Part shown: piece by piece, positions 37,999-47,197 of the stretch
Layout of the letters: every line of letters begins with the position of its first letter
How positions within the stretch are numbered: position 1 is the first letter of the stretch
Translations under genes and position numbers: made by a program
The notes under the pieces: generated by a model
Told to the model about the DNA's origin: nothing
The model's input: only the letters and a program-made list of their open reading frames with translations
Databases searched by the model: none
From: Acidobacteriota bacterium
GTDB taxonomy: Bacteria > Acidobacteriota > Thermoanaerobaculia > Multivoradales > JBCCEF01
DNA length: 64,000 nucleotides
Reading direction: 5' to 3'
Assembly (NCBI GenBank): GCA_039028635.1
Contig: JBCCHV010000015.1
Location: 38,254 to 102,253 of the forward strand

Positions 37999-40773
37999 AT
38001 GCTCAAAAGGTCGAAAATAAGGGTTCTTATTGTTGCCCTTTTCTTCCTTGCTGCGGTGGCGCTCGACGGCGAGACGATGGATTGCCCTGCGCCGCCGCGG
38101 TGCGAGAACGAGCCGGCGGCCAGGTTGCGGATCGATCAGCTGATCGACGGGCTTCGGGACAACCCGACGGCGGCGGCCGCGAAAGATCTGACCATCGCCG
38201 CCGATCGCTGCCATCGCACTTACACCATCGATCGACTCGAGAGCGTCAGGTCCGAGGGGGCCGACAACGGTTGGATTCCCTACAAGCTGGCGGAGCTTCG
38301 CTGGTTCGCGAGTGGCAGGGACGTGGGCGCGCTCTTTCGTGAAGCGGCGGACGCGTTTTCGCGGCAAGGCGCCACCAGCCTCGAGGTCGTTGCCCTGAGT
38401 GGAGCGGCGAGATACCACATCGTGATCGGAAAACGTCGCGAGGCGGATCGGGATATCGCGGCGATCGTGGCCCTCCGGGAGCAGGATCTCGACGCCGCGA
38501 CCAGGCTGAGAACCTATCTGGCCGAAGCCGAGCACTTGAATGCCGGTCAGCTTCTCTCCAAGACCTACTCGCTCCTGTTGGCCGCCGAGTCTCTCTTCAA
38601 GGTGGAGGAAGATGCCGAGGCGCTGGAGCCGCTGCGGCCACAGTGGCTCCACCTGATGACCACGACCCTCTACGCTCTTGGCCAGTATGACCAGGCGAGG
38701 CTCTACGGCCGAGAGATCGTCTCTCACTACGGCGAGCAGCTCCATGCGGCGCCGACGATTCGCAATCTGCTGGCAGGGATTGAGATCGCCGACCGGGAGT
38801 TCTGGTCCTCGGCGACCCGTCAGGAGGCCCTGGGGCACCTCGGAGAGGTCGACATCTGCCATCCGAACCGCAGTGCCGTGCTCGACTCCCTGTGGCTCAA
38901 GGGGCAGCTCCTCGGCGAGCGGCAGAGTCTCGAACGCTGCCTCTCGGTGACCGCGCGGGATGGCGGCAGGTATGCCCGGCAGCGGGTGAAGTGCCTTTCC
39001 GCCCTGGCAGTTCAGCTCGCCAATGAGAACCCCGATGGTTCCCGGGGGCGAGCCTTGGACCTGATCGGCGAGGCCGAGGAGTTGGTGGCTGGGGCTGACT
39101 CCTCGTGGTCGAGGCTGGTGGTCCGGCGGGCTCGCAGCGAGGTCCTTTGGGCCCTCGGGCGCCGCCAGGAGGCGATGGCTGCCGGCATCGATTTGCTCCA
39201 TGAGGTCGAAGGTCTGCGGGCTTCCCAGGCTGGCTCCGCCGGACGTACGGGGGTCGTCTCGGCCTGGGGCGAGCACTATCAGTGGGTTGCTGGACTGGTG
39301 CTCCGTGAGTCTCTCGCGGGCGACAGCGGCGCGCTTCTCGGGCAGGCCTTCGCTCTCGTCGAGACGATGCGCAGCCGGTCTCTCCTCGAAGCGCTCCAGG
39401 GCCTCCGTACGGAGGGCTCTCGCGGAACGACTCGACGGCTCGACAAGGTTGCGACTTGGTCTTCTCAACTGAGCCAGATCAATCGCCGAATCGCCCAGCG
39501 CGATTATTCGCGACGCTCCTTCGACGAGCTGGCGGCAGATCGGGTCACCGTGGAACGGTTGATCGACCAGGAGGTCTACAGCCAAGGACCGGATCGGGGA
39601 GCGGCGGTGGCGTTGCGCCTCGACACGCCCTTGCTGAAGAAGATCGAGGGTGCCCTCGAAAGCGACCAGGCTTACGTTTCCTACCTCTTCGCCAGCGGGG
39701 AGACTGTCCTGCGGGGCCTGGGAGCCGGCTGTTGGGCGATCCTGGTCACCCCGCAGGGCAGTCGAGGTCTCGCCCTCGAGGGCTGCGAAGAAGCGAGTCG
39801 GCGGATCGATTTCTTGTCGACCTTGAACGTCCTGACGCAGGGCAATGAGCCCGAGCAGTGGGCCGGGCAGCTCGGCATCCTCGTCGAACCGATTCGGAGG
39901 GCGGTCCTGGCTCCAGTGTTGGAGCTTCTGCCCCCTGGCATCGGTCACTTGGTGATCAGTCCTCATGGTGCGCTGCACCATCTTCCCTTCAATCTTCTGC
40001 TGCTGGCGGAAGAAGATCGACCTCGTTTCGAGGGTCTGCGCTTCTCCTATACGCCGTCAGCCCGGCTCTTCCTCCAGCGGGTGGAGGAGCGGACCCCTCT
40101 TCCCCCGGCTTCGGTTCTCGCCTTGGTGGATCCCGAGCCGCTGGCAGAGGGCGAGTGGTCGCCTTCGGAGGTCGCCATCACGGAGCCTTGCCTCGCTCTC
40201 AAACCGCTTCGGTACGGCAGGTCCGAGGGCCGTGAGGTCAAGAGCCTGCTGGGCGTGGGCAGCGTGCTGGCGCGCCGGCAGGCCAGCGAGCAGTCCCTGA
40301 TGAGCCTGGATCTGGGGCGCTTCTCGATCTTGCACTTCGCCGCCCATGCTCAGGCCGTTCCCGGGAAGCCTCGCCGCTCGGCGGTTTGCCTGGCACCGGG
40401 CAGCTTGGATCAAGATGGCTTGCTGCAACCCCACGAGATCGTCCAGTTGCGGCGAGTGCCGCCGCTGGTGGTGCTGGGAGTCTGCGAGGGCGCCAACGGT
40501 TCCCTGGTCGAGGGTGAGGGCATCATGAGCCTGGCGCGGGCCTTCTTGCAGGCCGGCGCCCGCAGCGTCATCGCGAGTCATCGCCCGGTCTCCGATCGCA
40601 ACGCGTCGCGGCTCGTGCTGAGCTTCTACGATCAGCTCGCGAAGGGGGTGTCGGCGGGGGAGGCGCTGCATCGGGCGAGGGTCGAGATGAGGTCGTCCCA
40701 AGCCCCGCCCGATGACTGGGCGACCTTCGTCTTGATCGGAGACTCCGACCTACGTTTTTCCTCCGAAAAGTGA
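37999..40773 (+). CDS. Exported CHAT-domain protease with helical repeats
   Basis: 924 residues. A signal-peptide-like N-terminus (MLKRSKIRVLIVALFFLAAV) suggests export. Residues about 60-520 are helical, TPR-like. The last 350 residues form a CHAT (caspase-like) domain with the His in ILHFAAHAQ (His783) and the Cys in VVLGVCEGANG (Cys829), then 'LARAFLQAGARSVIASHRPV'. The catalytic pair is intact, so it should be an active cysteine peptidase. No clear ribosome binding site precedes ATG 37999. It is convergent with an ECF sigma/anti-sigma set only 7 bp away. Confidence 0.88.
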   Translation: MLKRSKIRVLIVALFFLAAVALDGETMDCPAPPRCENEPAARLRIDQLIDGLRDNPTAAAAKDLTIAADRCHRTYTIDRLESVRSEGADNGWIPYKLAELRWFASGRDVGALFREAADAFSRQGATSLEVVALSGAARYHIVIGKRREADRDIAAIVALREQDLDAATRLRTYLAEAEHLNAGQLLSKTYSLLLAAESLFKVEEDAEALEPLRPQWLHLMTTTLYALGQYDQARLYGREIVSHYGEQLHAAPTIRNLLAGIEIADREFWSSATRQEALGHLGEVDICHPNRSAVLDSLWLKGQLLGERQSLERCLSVTARDGGRYARQRVKCLSALAVQLANENPDGSRGRALDLIGEAEELVAGADSSWSRLVVRRARSEVLWALGRRQEAMAAGIDLLHEVEGLRASQAGSAGRTGVVSAWGEHYQWVAGLVLRESLAGDSGALLGQAFALVETMRSRSLLEALQGLRTEGSRGTTRRLDKVATWSSQLSQINRRIAQRDYSRRSFDELAADRVTVERLIDQEVYSQGPDRGAAVALRLDTPLLKKIEGALESDQAYVSYLFASGETVLRGLGAGCWAILVTPQGSRGLALEGCEEASRRIDFLSTLNVLTQGNEPEQWAGQLGILVEPIRRAVLAPVLELLPPGIGHLVISPHGALHHLPFNLLLLAEEDRPRFEGLRFSYTPSARLFLQRVEERTPLPPASVLALVDPEPLAEGEWSPSEVAITEPCLALKPLRYGRSEGREVKSLLGVGSVLARRQASEQSLMSLDLGRFSILHFAAHAQAVPGKPRRSAVCLAPGSLDQDGLLQPHEIVQLRRVPPLVVLGVCEGANGSLVEGEGIMSLARAFLQAGARSVIASHRPVSDRNASRLVLSFYDQLAKGVSAGEALHRARVEMRSSQAPPDDWATFVLIGDSDLRFSSEK

Positions 40774-40780
40774 TCGCACC

Positions 40781-41446
40781 CTACTCGACGAGCACCGCGG
40801 AGAAGGTCTTGCGGACCGGTGTTCCGCGCACCATGACCTCGACCGTCCAGTACAGTCGAGCGCCATCGGGTACCGGTGAAAGTTCCTGCGGCGCGACGCG
40901 ATAGAAAACCTCGACTTCGTCGGACTGCACCGCGATCGCCTCACCGTTCCAGAGCTCTCCGGCGGAGTCGTTGGAGAGCCAGCGAGCTCGTAGGCCGTAG
41001 GTACCGAGGCTGCGATCGCCGCGCCATCGCAGCACTGCCTGGTTGCGCGGCAGCCGCTCGCTGTGCCGCTGGGACTCCTCGAGGAGAGGAGTGCCGCGGC
41101 GGGACGCCGACTCTTCATGCCAGGGACGAGGCAGAAGGACGACCATCAGCGCGAGGGCGGCGGCCGCCACCAGAGGAGCGAGTCGCGAACGGTGGCGGTT
41201 CGTGGCGGCTGGCCGGTCGCTTGCGTTGGCGCCATTGACGAGATCGTTGGCGACTTCCAGCGCGACCGAGCAAGCCCGGCAGCCGAGGGCATGCTCGACG
41301 ATGGCACGTCCCCGAGCCGGCGCCAACTCACCGCTGGTGGCTCGCCAGATCTCTTCGCTGCTCGGGCACTCGGGGCCTGGCTCGTTCGCTTGGTGCGTCA
41401 GGACCGCCGATCGAAGGCGTTGAATCTCGGCTTCGAAGGAATTCAA
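40781..41446 (-). CDS. zf-HC2 anti-sigma-like membrane protein
   Basis: 221 residues. It has a zinc-finger-like H52-x3-C56-x2-C59 (EHALGCRACSVAL), the anti-sigma motif, followed by one transmembrane helix at about residues 87-105 (LVAAAALALMVVLLP). The periplasmic domain of about 115 residues ends with 'LYWTVEVMVRGTPVRKTFS'. Its start overlaps the stop of the ECF sigma gene by 4 bp, the standard sigma/anti-sigma arrangement. It would hold the sigma factor at the membrane until a periplasmic signal arrives. The outer domain resembles no family that I can name. Confidence 0.82.
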   Translation of the reverse strand: MNSFEAEIQRLRSAVLTHQANEPGPECPSSEEIWRATSGELAPARGRAIVEHALGCRACSVALEVANDLVNGANASDRPAATNRHRSRLAPLVAAAALALMVVLLPRPWHEESASRRGTPLLEESQRHSERLPRNQAVLRWRGDRSLGTYGLRARWLSNDSAGELWNGEAIAVQSDEVEVFYRVAPQELSPVPDGARLYWTVEVMVRGTPVRKTFSAVLVE

Positions 41447-42105
41447 TCGTGGACTCCTTTCTCGTCGAGGCAGCTTCTGAGGTTGGTGATCCCGCGAAAG
41501 ATGTGGTTGCGAATCTGGCGCGCGGTGCGTCCCAAGATTCTGGCCGAGTCCTTGGCCGAGAAACCCAAGACCTTGAGAAACACAGCCTGCCGTCGCGCCG
41601 AGGCTAGAAGCTTCAGGCAGGACACCACCATGCCGCTGAACCGTTGGTCCGAGAGTCTGCGTTCTTGCCCGGGACTCTGAAGCGGAGGTGCTGCGATCAT
41701 GTCGAGGCCATGAAACTGAACTCTGCCGGAGCGGCGGCGATCATCGATGAAGACGTGGTAGGCGGTCTTGTACAGAAGGCCGGGGGAGGCTTCGACGAGC
41801 CCATCGGGACCGAGCTTCTCGAGGACTCTGGTGAGAGCCTCCTGCACGATGTCCTCCGCCATCTGGCGATGGCGGGAACCGAGCAGGCGATGAACCGTCT
41901 GCAATAGGTTTTTGCGCAGCCGTTCGAGCTTCGCCTGGTCCGCGCCACGCTGCGAATTCGGGGCAGGACTTTCTGCGGCCGCTCGGGAGTCGGATGGTTG
42001 CATGGCGGTCAAGCTCCGCTCCCGACGTTGGGAGCGTTGGCGTCGAAGGGTTCGTGATTCGACTCGGCTTGGTGGACTCTCATCGAGTGCCGGCTCGCGG
42101 GCCAT
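41443..42105 (-). CDS. ECF-type RNA polymerase sigma factor
   Basis: 220 residues from ATG 42105; a Met at residue 35 (42003) is an alternative. Region 2 is 'RQMAEDIVQEALTRVLEKLG' with 'YKTAYHVFIDDRRRSGR'. Region 4 is 'RRQAVFLKVLGFSAKDSARI' followed by GRTARQIRNHIFRGITNL, a helix-turn-helix for the -35. ATG 42105 is supported because it shares one base with the stop of the upstream beta-barrel gene (TGATG). The 34 extra N-terminal residues are Arg-rich and unusual for the family. It probably drives this locus and perhaps the CHAT gene; its promoter motif is unknown. Confidence 0.88.
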   Translation of the reverse strand: MAREPALDESPPSRVESRTLRRQRSQRRERSLTAMQPSDSRAAAESPAPNSQRGADQAKLERLRKNLLQTVHRLLGSRHRQMAEDIVQEALTRVLEKLGPDGLVEASPGLLYKTAYHVFIDDRRRSGRVQFHGLDMIAAPPLQSPGQERRLSDQRFSGMVVSCLKLLASARRQAVFLKVLGFSAKDSARILGRTARQIRNHIFRGITNLRSCLDEKGVHD

Positions 42106-43163
42106 CAGAATCGCAACCTCAGTCCGAGCCGAAAGTCTCCGGAGAGCTCTTCGGCCTTGGCGCGATAGCGCAGCGTTGCATCCGCCGTGGCCGAGACGCG
42201 GTAGGTCAGGTCGGCGACGAATCCGGCAGAAATCGCCGGGCTGAATCCCTCGCGGTCGCTCCTTCGATCACTGTTTCCTAAGATCTTTCCATAGCCCAGG
42301 GCGCCTTGGAATCGCGGTCTCACCAGACGATGGCGCATCGGCTCCATGGCGAAGACGATTTCTCCGGTGGTCAGCGTCGAGCCCGTCGCGCTGTCGGAAC
42401 GGAACCCCACGTCGGAAAGCTCGTCGGAAGAGGACTCGGTTTCGGCATCTTGCTGTTGCAACCGCAATGAGATCGAGGCGCGGCCGAGGTTGATGCCGAG
42501 CTCGGCGGATAGGTACTCGGCGATAGCAAGGCCGCTCTCGTTGCGAGAGAACTCCACTCCGGCCTCGATGTCGAGAAAGCCGTTCCCGCTCGGGGGAACT
42601 GGTGGACCGAGATCGTTGATCACCAACTCGGGGGACGGGCTCGGTGGTCTCGGATCGTCCGGCGGTCGGGGGACGATCTGCAGCTCGAAGGCGCCGAGCC
42701 AGGCAGCCTTGCCTTGGCACTGAATCAAGACCCCGAAGCGTTGCCTTTCCTGTTTCGTGTCAGGTGCCGGCACAGGATAGTTGAACGGGCTTGGTCCGAC
42801 AGTCGAGGAACCCTTGGGGAAGATCAGGACGGCATGGGTGAACTCGAAGCGATCCACCACCCGAGAATCGGCCAATAAAACCTGCGAAAGGCACTCGGCC
42901 TCAGCCTCGAGCTCCGCCTGCTGATCCGTCGATCCCTGAAGCGAAACGCGAATCCTGACGTCCTCGTTGGAAGACTCCGCCCGCGGCGGTGGATTCGGCG
43001 ACATCGCAGTGCCTAGCCTCTGCGTGTCTGACAGAGCAGGTGCTGCCAGTGCGACCTGCCCCCAGAGGAGAATGGCCAGGATCGACCCGAGGCCCCTCCG
43101 ACAGGGTGGAGAGAGGCCGAAGGTTACCCACCGGTTCGATGACATGCTCCATGCTGACTTCAT
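42105..43163 (-). CDS. Exported protein with predicted outer-membrane beta-barrel end
   Basis: 352 residues. ATG 43163 was chosen for GGGAGGCAGTC upstream and because it gives a signal peptide (RRGLGSILAILLWGQVALAA). A middle Pro-rich segment (DDPRPPSPSPELVI) separates an N-terminal domain from a C-terminal part of alternating strands ending in 'FRLGLRLRF'. A final Phe with alternating hydrophobics is the usual outer-membrane assembly signal. It is the first gene of the operon with the sigma factor and anti-sigma-like protein and is coupled to the sigma gene. No known family is recognised; sensor or porin-like roles are guesses. Confidence 0.65.
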   Translation of the reverse strand: MKSAWSMSSNRWVTFGLSPPCRRGLGSILAILLWGQVALAAPALSDTQRLGTAMSPNPPPRAESSNEDVRIRVSLQGSTDQQAELEAEAECLSQVLLADSRVVDRFEFTHAVLIFPKGSSTVGPSPFNYPVPAPDTKQERQRFGVLIQCQGKAAWLGAFELQIVPRPPDDPRPPSPSPELVINDLGPPVPPSGNGFLDIEAGVEFSRNESGLAIAEYLSAELGINLGRASISLRLQQQDAETESSSDELSDVGFRSDSATGSTLTTGEIVFAMEPMRHRLVRPRFQGALGYGKILGNSDRRSDREGFSPAISAGFVADLTYRVSATADATLRYRAKAEELSGDFRLGLRLRF

Positions 43164-43284
43164 GACTGCCTCCCTACGATCTGCTTTGAATCGCCATTGA
43201 AGAACCAGGAAAGAAACTACTGGTCTGACGAATGGCGAGCAGAAAGTACTCACCCCCCAGCTGGCCGGTGGGGGAACGGCGAGG

Positions 43285-44097
43285 TCAGTCGATCCGTGAG
43301 GAGGCGAGCTCGACCGCCACGGCCGGCAGGAGCTCTTCCGCCTTGGCGGCGAGGGGGCGGACGCCGCGTGGCACGCGCTCGGCGGCGGGATCGAGGGAGT
43401 AGGCGGGAACTCCCCGCCGGGCCGCCGCCTGCAGGAACATCTCGGTGACGCCGACCGCCATCGAGGTGCCAATGAAGATCAAGAGCTCGGCGCGCTCGGC
43501 GGCATCGGCCACTTCCCGGTAGCGATAGTCGCGGTGGGCGGTGTAGTACTCGTCGAAGAACAAGACGTGGGCACGCAGCAGGGAACCGCACTCAGGGCAA
43601 GTGGGCAGGTTGTCGCGCCGCGGCTCGGCGAGGAAGGGCGCGAAGTCTTTCTCGTGTCGCGGCAGGGAGCCGATGGGCTCGCCAAGGGAGCAGCCGGCGC
43701 GCGAGCAGCGCACCCGGTCGGCGCTGCCGTGGACTTTGATCAGGGCCTGAGAACCGGCGCGCTCGTGCAGAGTGTCGATGTTCTGGGTCACCAGATCGAA
43801 TCGACCCTCGGCCCAGCCCTCGAGGGCGACCAGGGCGTGGTGAGCGGGATTGGGCTCAGCGGCGAGGGCGCGGCGGAAGCGCTCCAGGTACCAGCGCCAC
43901 TGTGCCACCGGATCCCTTTCGAAAAACCCGAAAGTCGCCATCTCGATGTCGTATTGATTCCACACCGCATCGGGGTCGCTGCCGCGGAAGGTGGAAATGC
44001 CGCTGGCGGCGCTGATGCCGGCGCCGGTGACGATCACGATGGGCCGGCCGCGGGCTCGGCGCAGGGCGTCGGTGAGCTCCCGAATCGCTGGGTCCAT
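43285..44097 (-). CDS. NAD-dependent protein deacylase, Sir2 family
   Basis: 270 residues. Sirtuin signatures are complete: IVTGAGISAASGISTFRG for NAD binding, VTQNIDTLHERAG, the catalytic His in IKVHGSADRV, two Cys pairs for zinc (C-x4-C at RCSRAGC and C-x2-C at CPECGS), and 'IGTSMAVGVTEMF'. It removes acyl groups from lysines using NAD+. Acyl preference (acetyl or succinyl) is uncertain: the Tyr/Arg pair of SIRT5-type enzymes is not obvious. Single gene, with a CCCCC/GGGGG hairpin after its end. Confidence 0.93.
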   Translation of the reverse strand: MDPAIRELTDALRRARGRPIVIVTGAGISAASGISTFRGSDPDAVWNQYDIEMATFGFFERDPVAQWRWYLERFRRALAAEPNPAHHALVALEGWAEGRFDLVTQNIDTLHERAGSQALIKVHGSADRVRCSRAGCSLGEPIGSLPRHEKDFAPFLAEPRRDNLPTCPECGSLLRAHVLFFDEYYTAHRDYRYREVADAAERAELLIFIGTSMAVGVTEMFLQAAARRGVPAYSLDPAAERVPRGVRPLAAKAEELLPAVAVELASSRID

Positions 44098-44281
44098 GGC
44101 AGCAGCATAGAGCAGGAGGGACAGGCGACGGAAGCGGCGGGCGAGGTTTGGAGAAGGCGGAGCCTCGGGATAGATTGCAGAGCTATTGTGCGATCAGGTG
44201 CCCTGCCGCGGGGCGCGCCGGAGCGATGACACCGGCGTGCCGTCTGCAGCCGGCCCGTATCGAGACGTGAGGAGAGCGGTC

Positions 44282-47188
44282 ATGAAGCTGCGCAACATGA
44301 TGGCCCCCATCGGGGTCCTTCCGGTTTTCGTTCTGGTTCTGGCAATCGCGCCCCTGTCGGCTCAGTCGGTGGACACGCCGGAAGCCGGCAGTGCGGAGGC
44401 GATTCGGGCCGCCACCACCGCGGAGCGCTACCTGCCGGACTCGGTGGCGTCGGTACCGGAGTCGGATTCGGTCCCTTCGCCGGCGGATGTCTTGGGCCAC
44501 ATCGCCGGCGCTCCCGACGTGCTGAGCACGACGGCCGAGGTGCACGGCTACTTCCGGCGCCTCGCGGAAGCCAGCCCACGGGTTTCCCTCGAGGTGCTGG
44601 GGAAGAGTGAAGGCGGCCGCGAGATGGTGCTGGTGGCGATCTCCTCCGAGGGTCAGCTGGCCAACCTCGATGCGATCAAGGGCCAGAGTCGGCGCCTGGC
44701 CGACCCCCGCCGTACCAGCGAGGTCGAAATGGGCAGCCTGGTCGCCGAGACGCCGGCGGTCTACTACCTGCTCGGCGGGCTGCACTCGCGCGAAACCGGA
44801 TCGCCGGAGATGCTGATGGAGCTGGCCTACCGGCTGGCGGTCAGCGAGCGCCCGGAGATCCAGCGCATGCGCCAGCGGCTGGTGGTCTTGATCACGCCGG
44901 TGGTCGAGCCCGATGGCCGGGACCGGGTGGTGGAATGGTATCGCCGCCACCTCGCCGGCCGGACGAAGGCGGACGGCAGCGCTCTCGAGTGGCGGGACAT
45001 TCAGGAGATCGCTTCGCCGCCCTACTGGGGGCGCTACATCTTCCACGACAACAACCGCGACGGCATGCAGCGCACCCAGGCCCTGACGCGCGCCGTTCAG
45101 GGGGTCTTCTTCGATTACCGGCCGCAGGTGATGCACGACCTCCATGAGTCGTTGCCTCTGCTCTACATCTCGACCGGCCACGGCCCCTACAGCCCGGCGG
45201 TCGATCCGGTGACCATCAACGAGTGGACCCAGATGGCCCACCATGAGGCGTCGACCCTGCAGGCGCAGGGTCTTCCCGGGGTTTGGGTGTGGGGCTTCTG
45301 GGACGGCTGGTGGCCCGGCTATCTGGTATCCGTGGCCCACAACCACAACGCCGTCGGACGGTTTTACGAGACTTTCGGCAACGTCCACCCGGGAACCTTC
45401 GAGCGCGACCTCTCGGAGGTGCGCTTCCTCGGCGAGAAGGTCACCGAGGTCGAGTGGTACCGCCCCTGGCCGCCGGCGGAGAAAGTCACCTGGTCGATGC
45501 GCAACAACACCAACTTCATGCAGGCCGGCGTGTTGGCGGGCCTCGACTATGCCGCCCTCCACGCCGACCAGCTGCAGGAGAACCTCTGGCGCAAAGCCTC
45601 GCGAGCGATCGAAAACGGCCGCGACGAGGCTCCCCACGGCTGGGTCTTCGATCGCGAGCAGCGCGATCCCGGGCGGCTGGCGAGCCTCGTCGAACTGCTC
45701 CTCGAGCACCGCATCGAGGTCCATCGCCTGGTCGACTCGGTGACCCTCGGGGAGGAGGAGGTCGCCGCCGACTCCTACGTCGTGCGCTTCGATCAACCGG
45801 CCCGCAACGGCGCTCTCAACTTCCTCTCGCGACAGGAGTTTCCCAAGGACGAGCCCAATCCGCCCTATGACGACGTCGCCTGGACCTGGCCTCTGCTGCA
45901 CGGCGTCAGCGGCCGGTTGATCGACGATCCGGCGTTGTTGAAGGCTCCCATGGCGGCGGTCGCGGCGCCCCTGCCGCGGGCCGGGGGAGTGCAGGGCAGC
46001 GACTTCGGCACCGGTCTCTTCCTGCTCGCCGACCGCGGTCAGACCTCCCTGCTGAGAGCCCGTCTCTACCTCGCCGACTACCAGGTCGATGCCGCCGAGG
46101 AGGCCTTCTCCGACGGTGGCGTCGACTACCCGGTGGGGAGCTGGTTGATTCAGGCGCCGCGCGCCCTGGTGGAGCAGGTCGCCGCCGAGCTCGGCCTCGA
46201 GGTGCGCCCGGCGCTGGCGGTGCCGTCGGTGCGCCGGCACGTGGTCGACCTGCCGCGCGTCGGCGTCGTCCACACCTGGGTGCGCACTCAGGATGCTGGC
46301 TGGGCGCGCTACAGCCTTGACCGGCAGGGTCTGCAGTACGAGCTGGTCAGCCCCGACGATCTGCGCCGCGGCGGACTGCGCAGCCGGTTCGACGTGTTGC
46401 TCTTCCCGCCGGCGGTTTCGAGCCTGCGCCGCATGATCCACGGCATCGACCGCCGCTGGAGCCCGCTGGCCTACACCCAGACCACCGAGTTTCCCTCCCA
46501 TGGGCTGCCCAATTCTTCGCCGGACATCACCGGCGGCATGGGCTTCGCCGGCCTGCTCGAGCTGCAGCGCTTCGTCGAGGACGGGGGAGTGCTGGCGGCC
46601 TTCGGCAACGGCACCGTGCTGCCCGTCGAGGGCGGGCTGGTGCCGCGGGTTGGGCGCGCCCGGCAGGCGGTTCGGACGCCGGGATCGGAGCTCGCGGCAC
46701 GGGTGGTGAGGCCGGATCATCCTCTGACCTACGGATATCAGGAGCGCACCAGCGTCTTCCGCGGCAACGGTCTTCTGTTCGAGGTCGACGAGCGTGAGGA
46801 GGCGCGCATCGTGCTGCAGTTCGGCGATGCCCTCGAGGAAGAGGAGAAGCCCTCTCTGGCCGCCGAGGAGGTGGTCGAAGAGGAGATCCTCGACGACGAG
46901 CTGTTGGTCGAGGAGGAGATCCTGGTCGGCGAGAACGAGCTCGAAGTCGAGGAGCTGCCGGTGCCCGAGGAGGTCGCCGAACCGGAAGTCGAGGATCGCC
47001 CCTTGGTGCTGTCGGGCTTCGTCGATCATCCGGACCGGGTGGCCGGCAAGCCGGCCATCGCCGACCTGCCGGTGGGGCAGGGGCGGGTCGTCCTCTACGC
47101 CTTCAACCCGCTCCATCGGCATCTCAATCCGTCCGACTTCCGCTTCCTCTTCAACCTCATCTTGCACTGGAATGACCTGCCCGACTGA
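44282..47188 (+). CDS. Secreted M14-family zinc carboxypeptidase
   Basis: 968 residues; ATG 44282 gives a signal peptide (LPVFVLVLAIAPLSAQ). The zinc site is H168-x2-E171 (GGLHSRETGSPEM) with a second His in MHDLHES (His285 or His288). The 'FHDNNRDGM' and VEPDGRDR segments fit the peptidase M14 fold. After the catalytic part (to about residue 420) come a long C-terminal region and an unusual Glu/Val-rich stretch at about 848-907, shortly before the end. It probably acts in the periplasm or outside on peptides. murJ follows 9 bp later. Confidence 0.85.
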   Translation: MKLRNMMAPIGVLPVFVLVLAIAPLSAQSVDTPEAGSAEAIRAATTAERYLPDSVASVPESDSVPSPADVLGHIAGAPDVLSTTAEVHGYFRRLAEASPRVSLEVLGKSEGGREMVLVAISSEGQLANLDAIKGQSRRLADPRRTSEVEMGSLVAETPAVYYLLGGLHSRETGSPEMLMELAYRLAVSERPEIQRMRQRLVVLITPVVEPDGRDRVVEWYRRHLAGRTKADGSALEWRDIQEIASPPYWGRYIFHDNNRDGMQRTQALTRAVQGVFFDYRPQVMHDLHESLPLLYISTGHGPYSPAVDPVTINEWTQMAHHEASTLQAQGLPGVWVWGFWDGWWPGYLVSVAHNHNAVGRFYETFGNVHPGTFERDLSEVRFLGEKVTEVEWYRPWPPAEKVTWSMRNNTNFMQAGVLAGLDYAALHADQLQENLWRKASRAIENGRDEAPHGWVFDREQRDPGRLASLVELLLEHRIEVHRLVDSVTLGEEEVAADSYVVRFDQPARNGALNFLSRQEFPKDEPNPPYDDVAWTWPLLHGVSGRLIDDPALLKAPMAAVAAPLPRAGGVQGSDFGTGLFLLADRGQTSLLRARLYLADYQVDAAEEAFSDGGVDYPVGSWLIQAPRALVEQVAAELGLEVRPALAVPSVRRHVVDLPRVGVVHTWVRTQDAGWARYSLDRQGLQYELVSPDDLRRGGLRSRFDVLLFPPAVSSLRRMIHGIDRRWSPLAYTQTTEFPSHGLPNSSPDITGGMGFAGLLELQRFVEDGGVLAAFGNGTVLPVEGGLVPRVGRARQAVRTPGSELAARVVRPDHPLTYGYQERTSVFRGNGLLFEVDEREEARIVLQFGDALEEEEKPSLAAEEVVEEEILDDELLVEEEILVGENELEVEELPVPEEVAEPEVEDRPLVLSGFVDHPDRVAGKPAIADLPVGQGRVVLYAFNPLHRHLNPSDFRFLFNLILHWNDLPD

Positions 47189-47197
47189 GGCCCGGCG

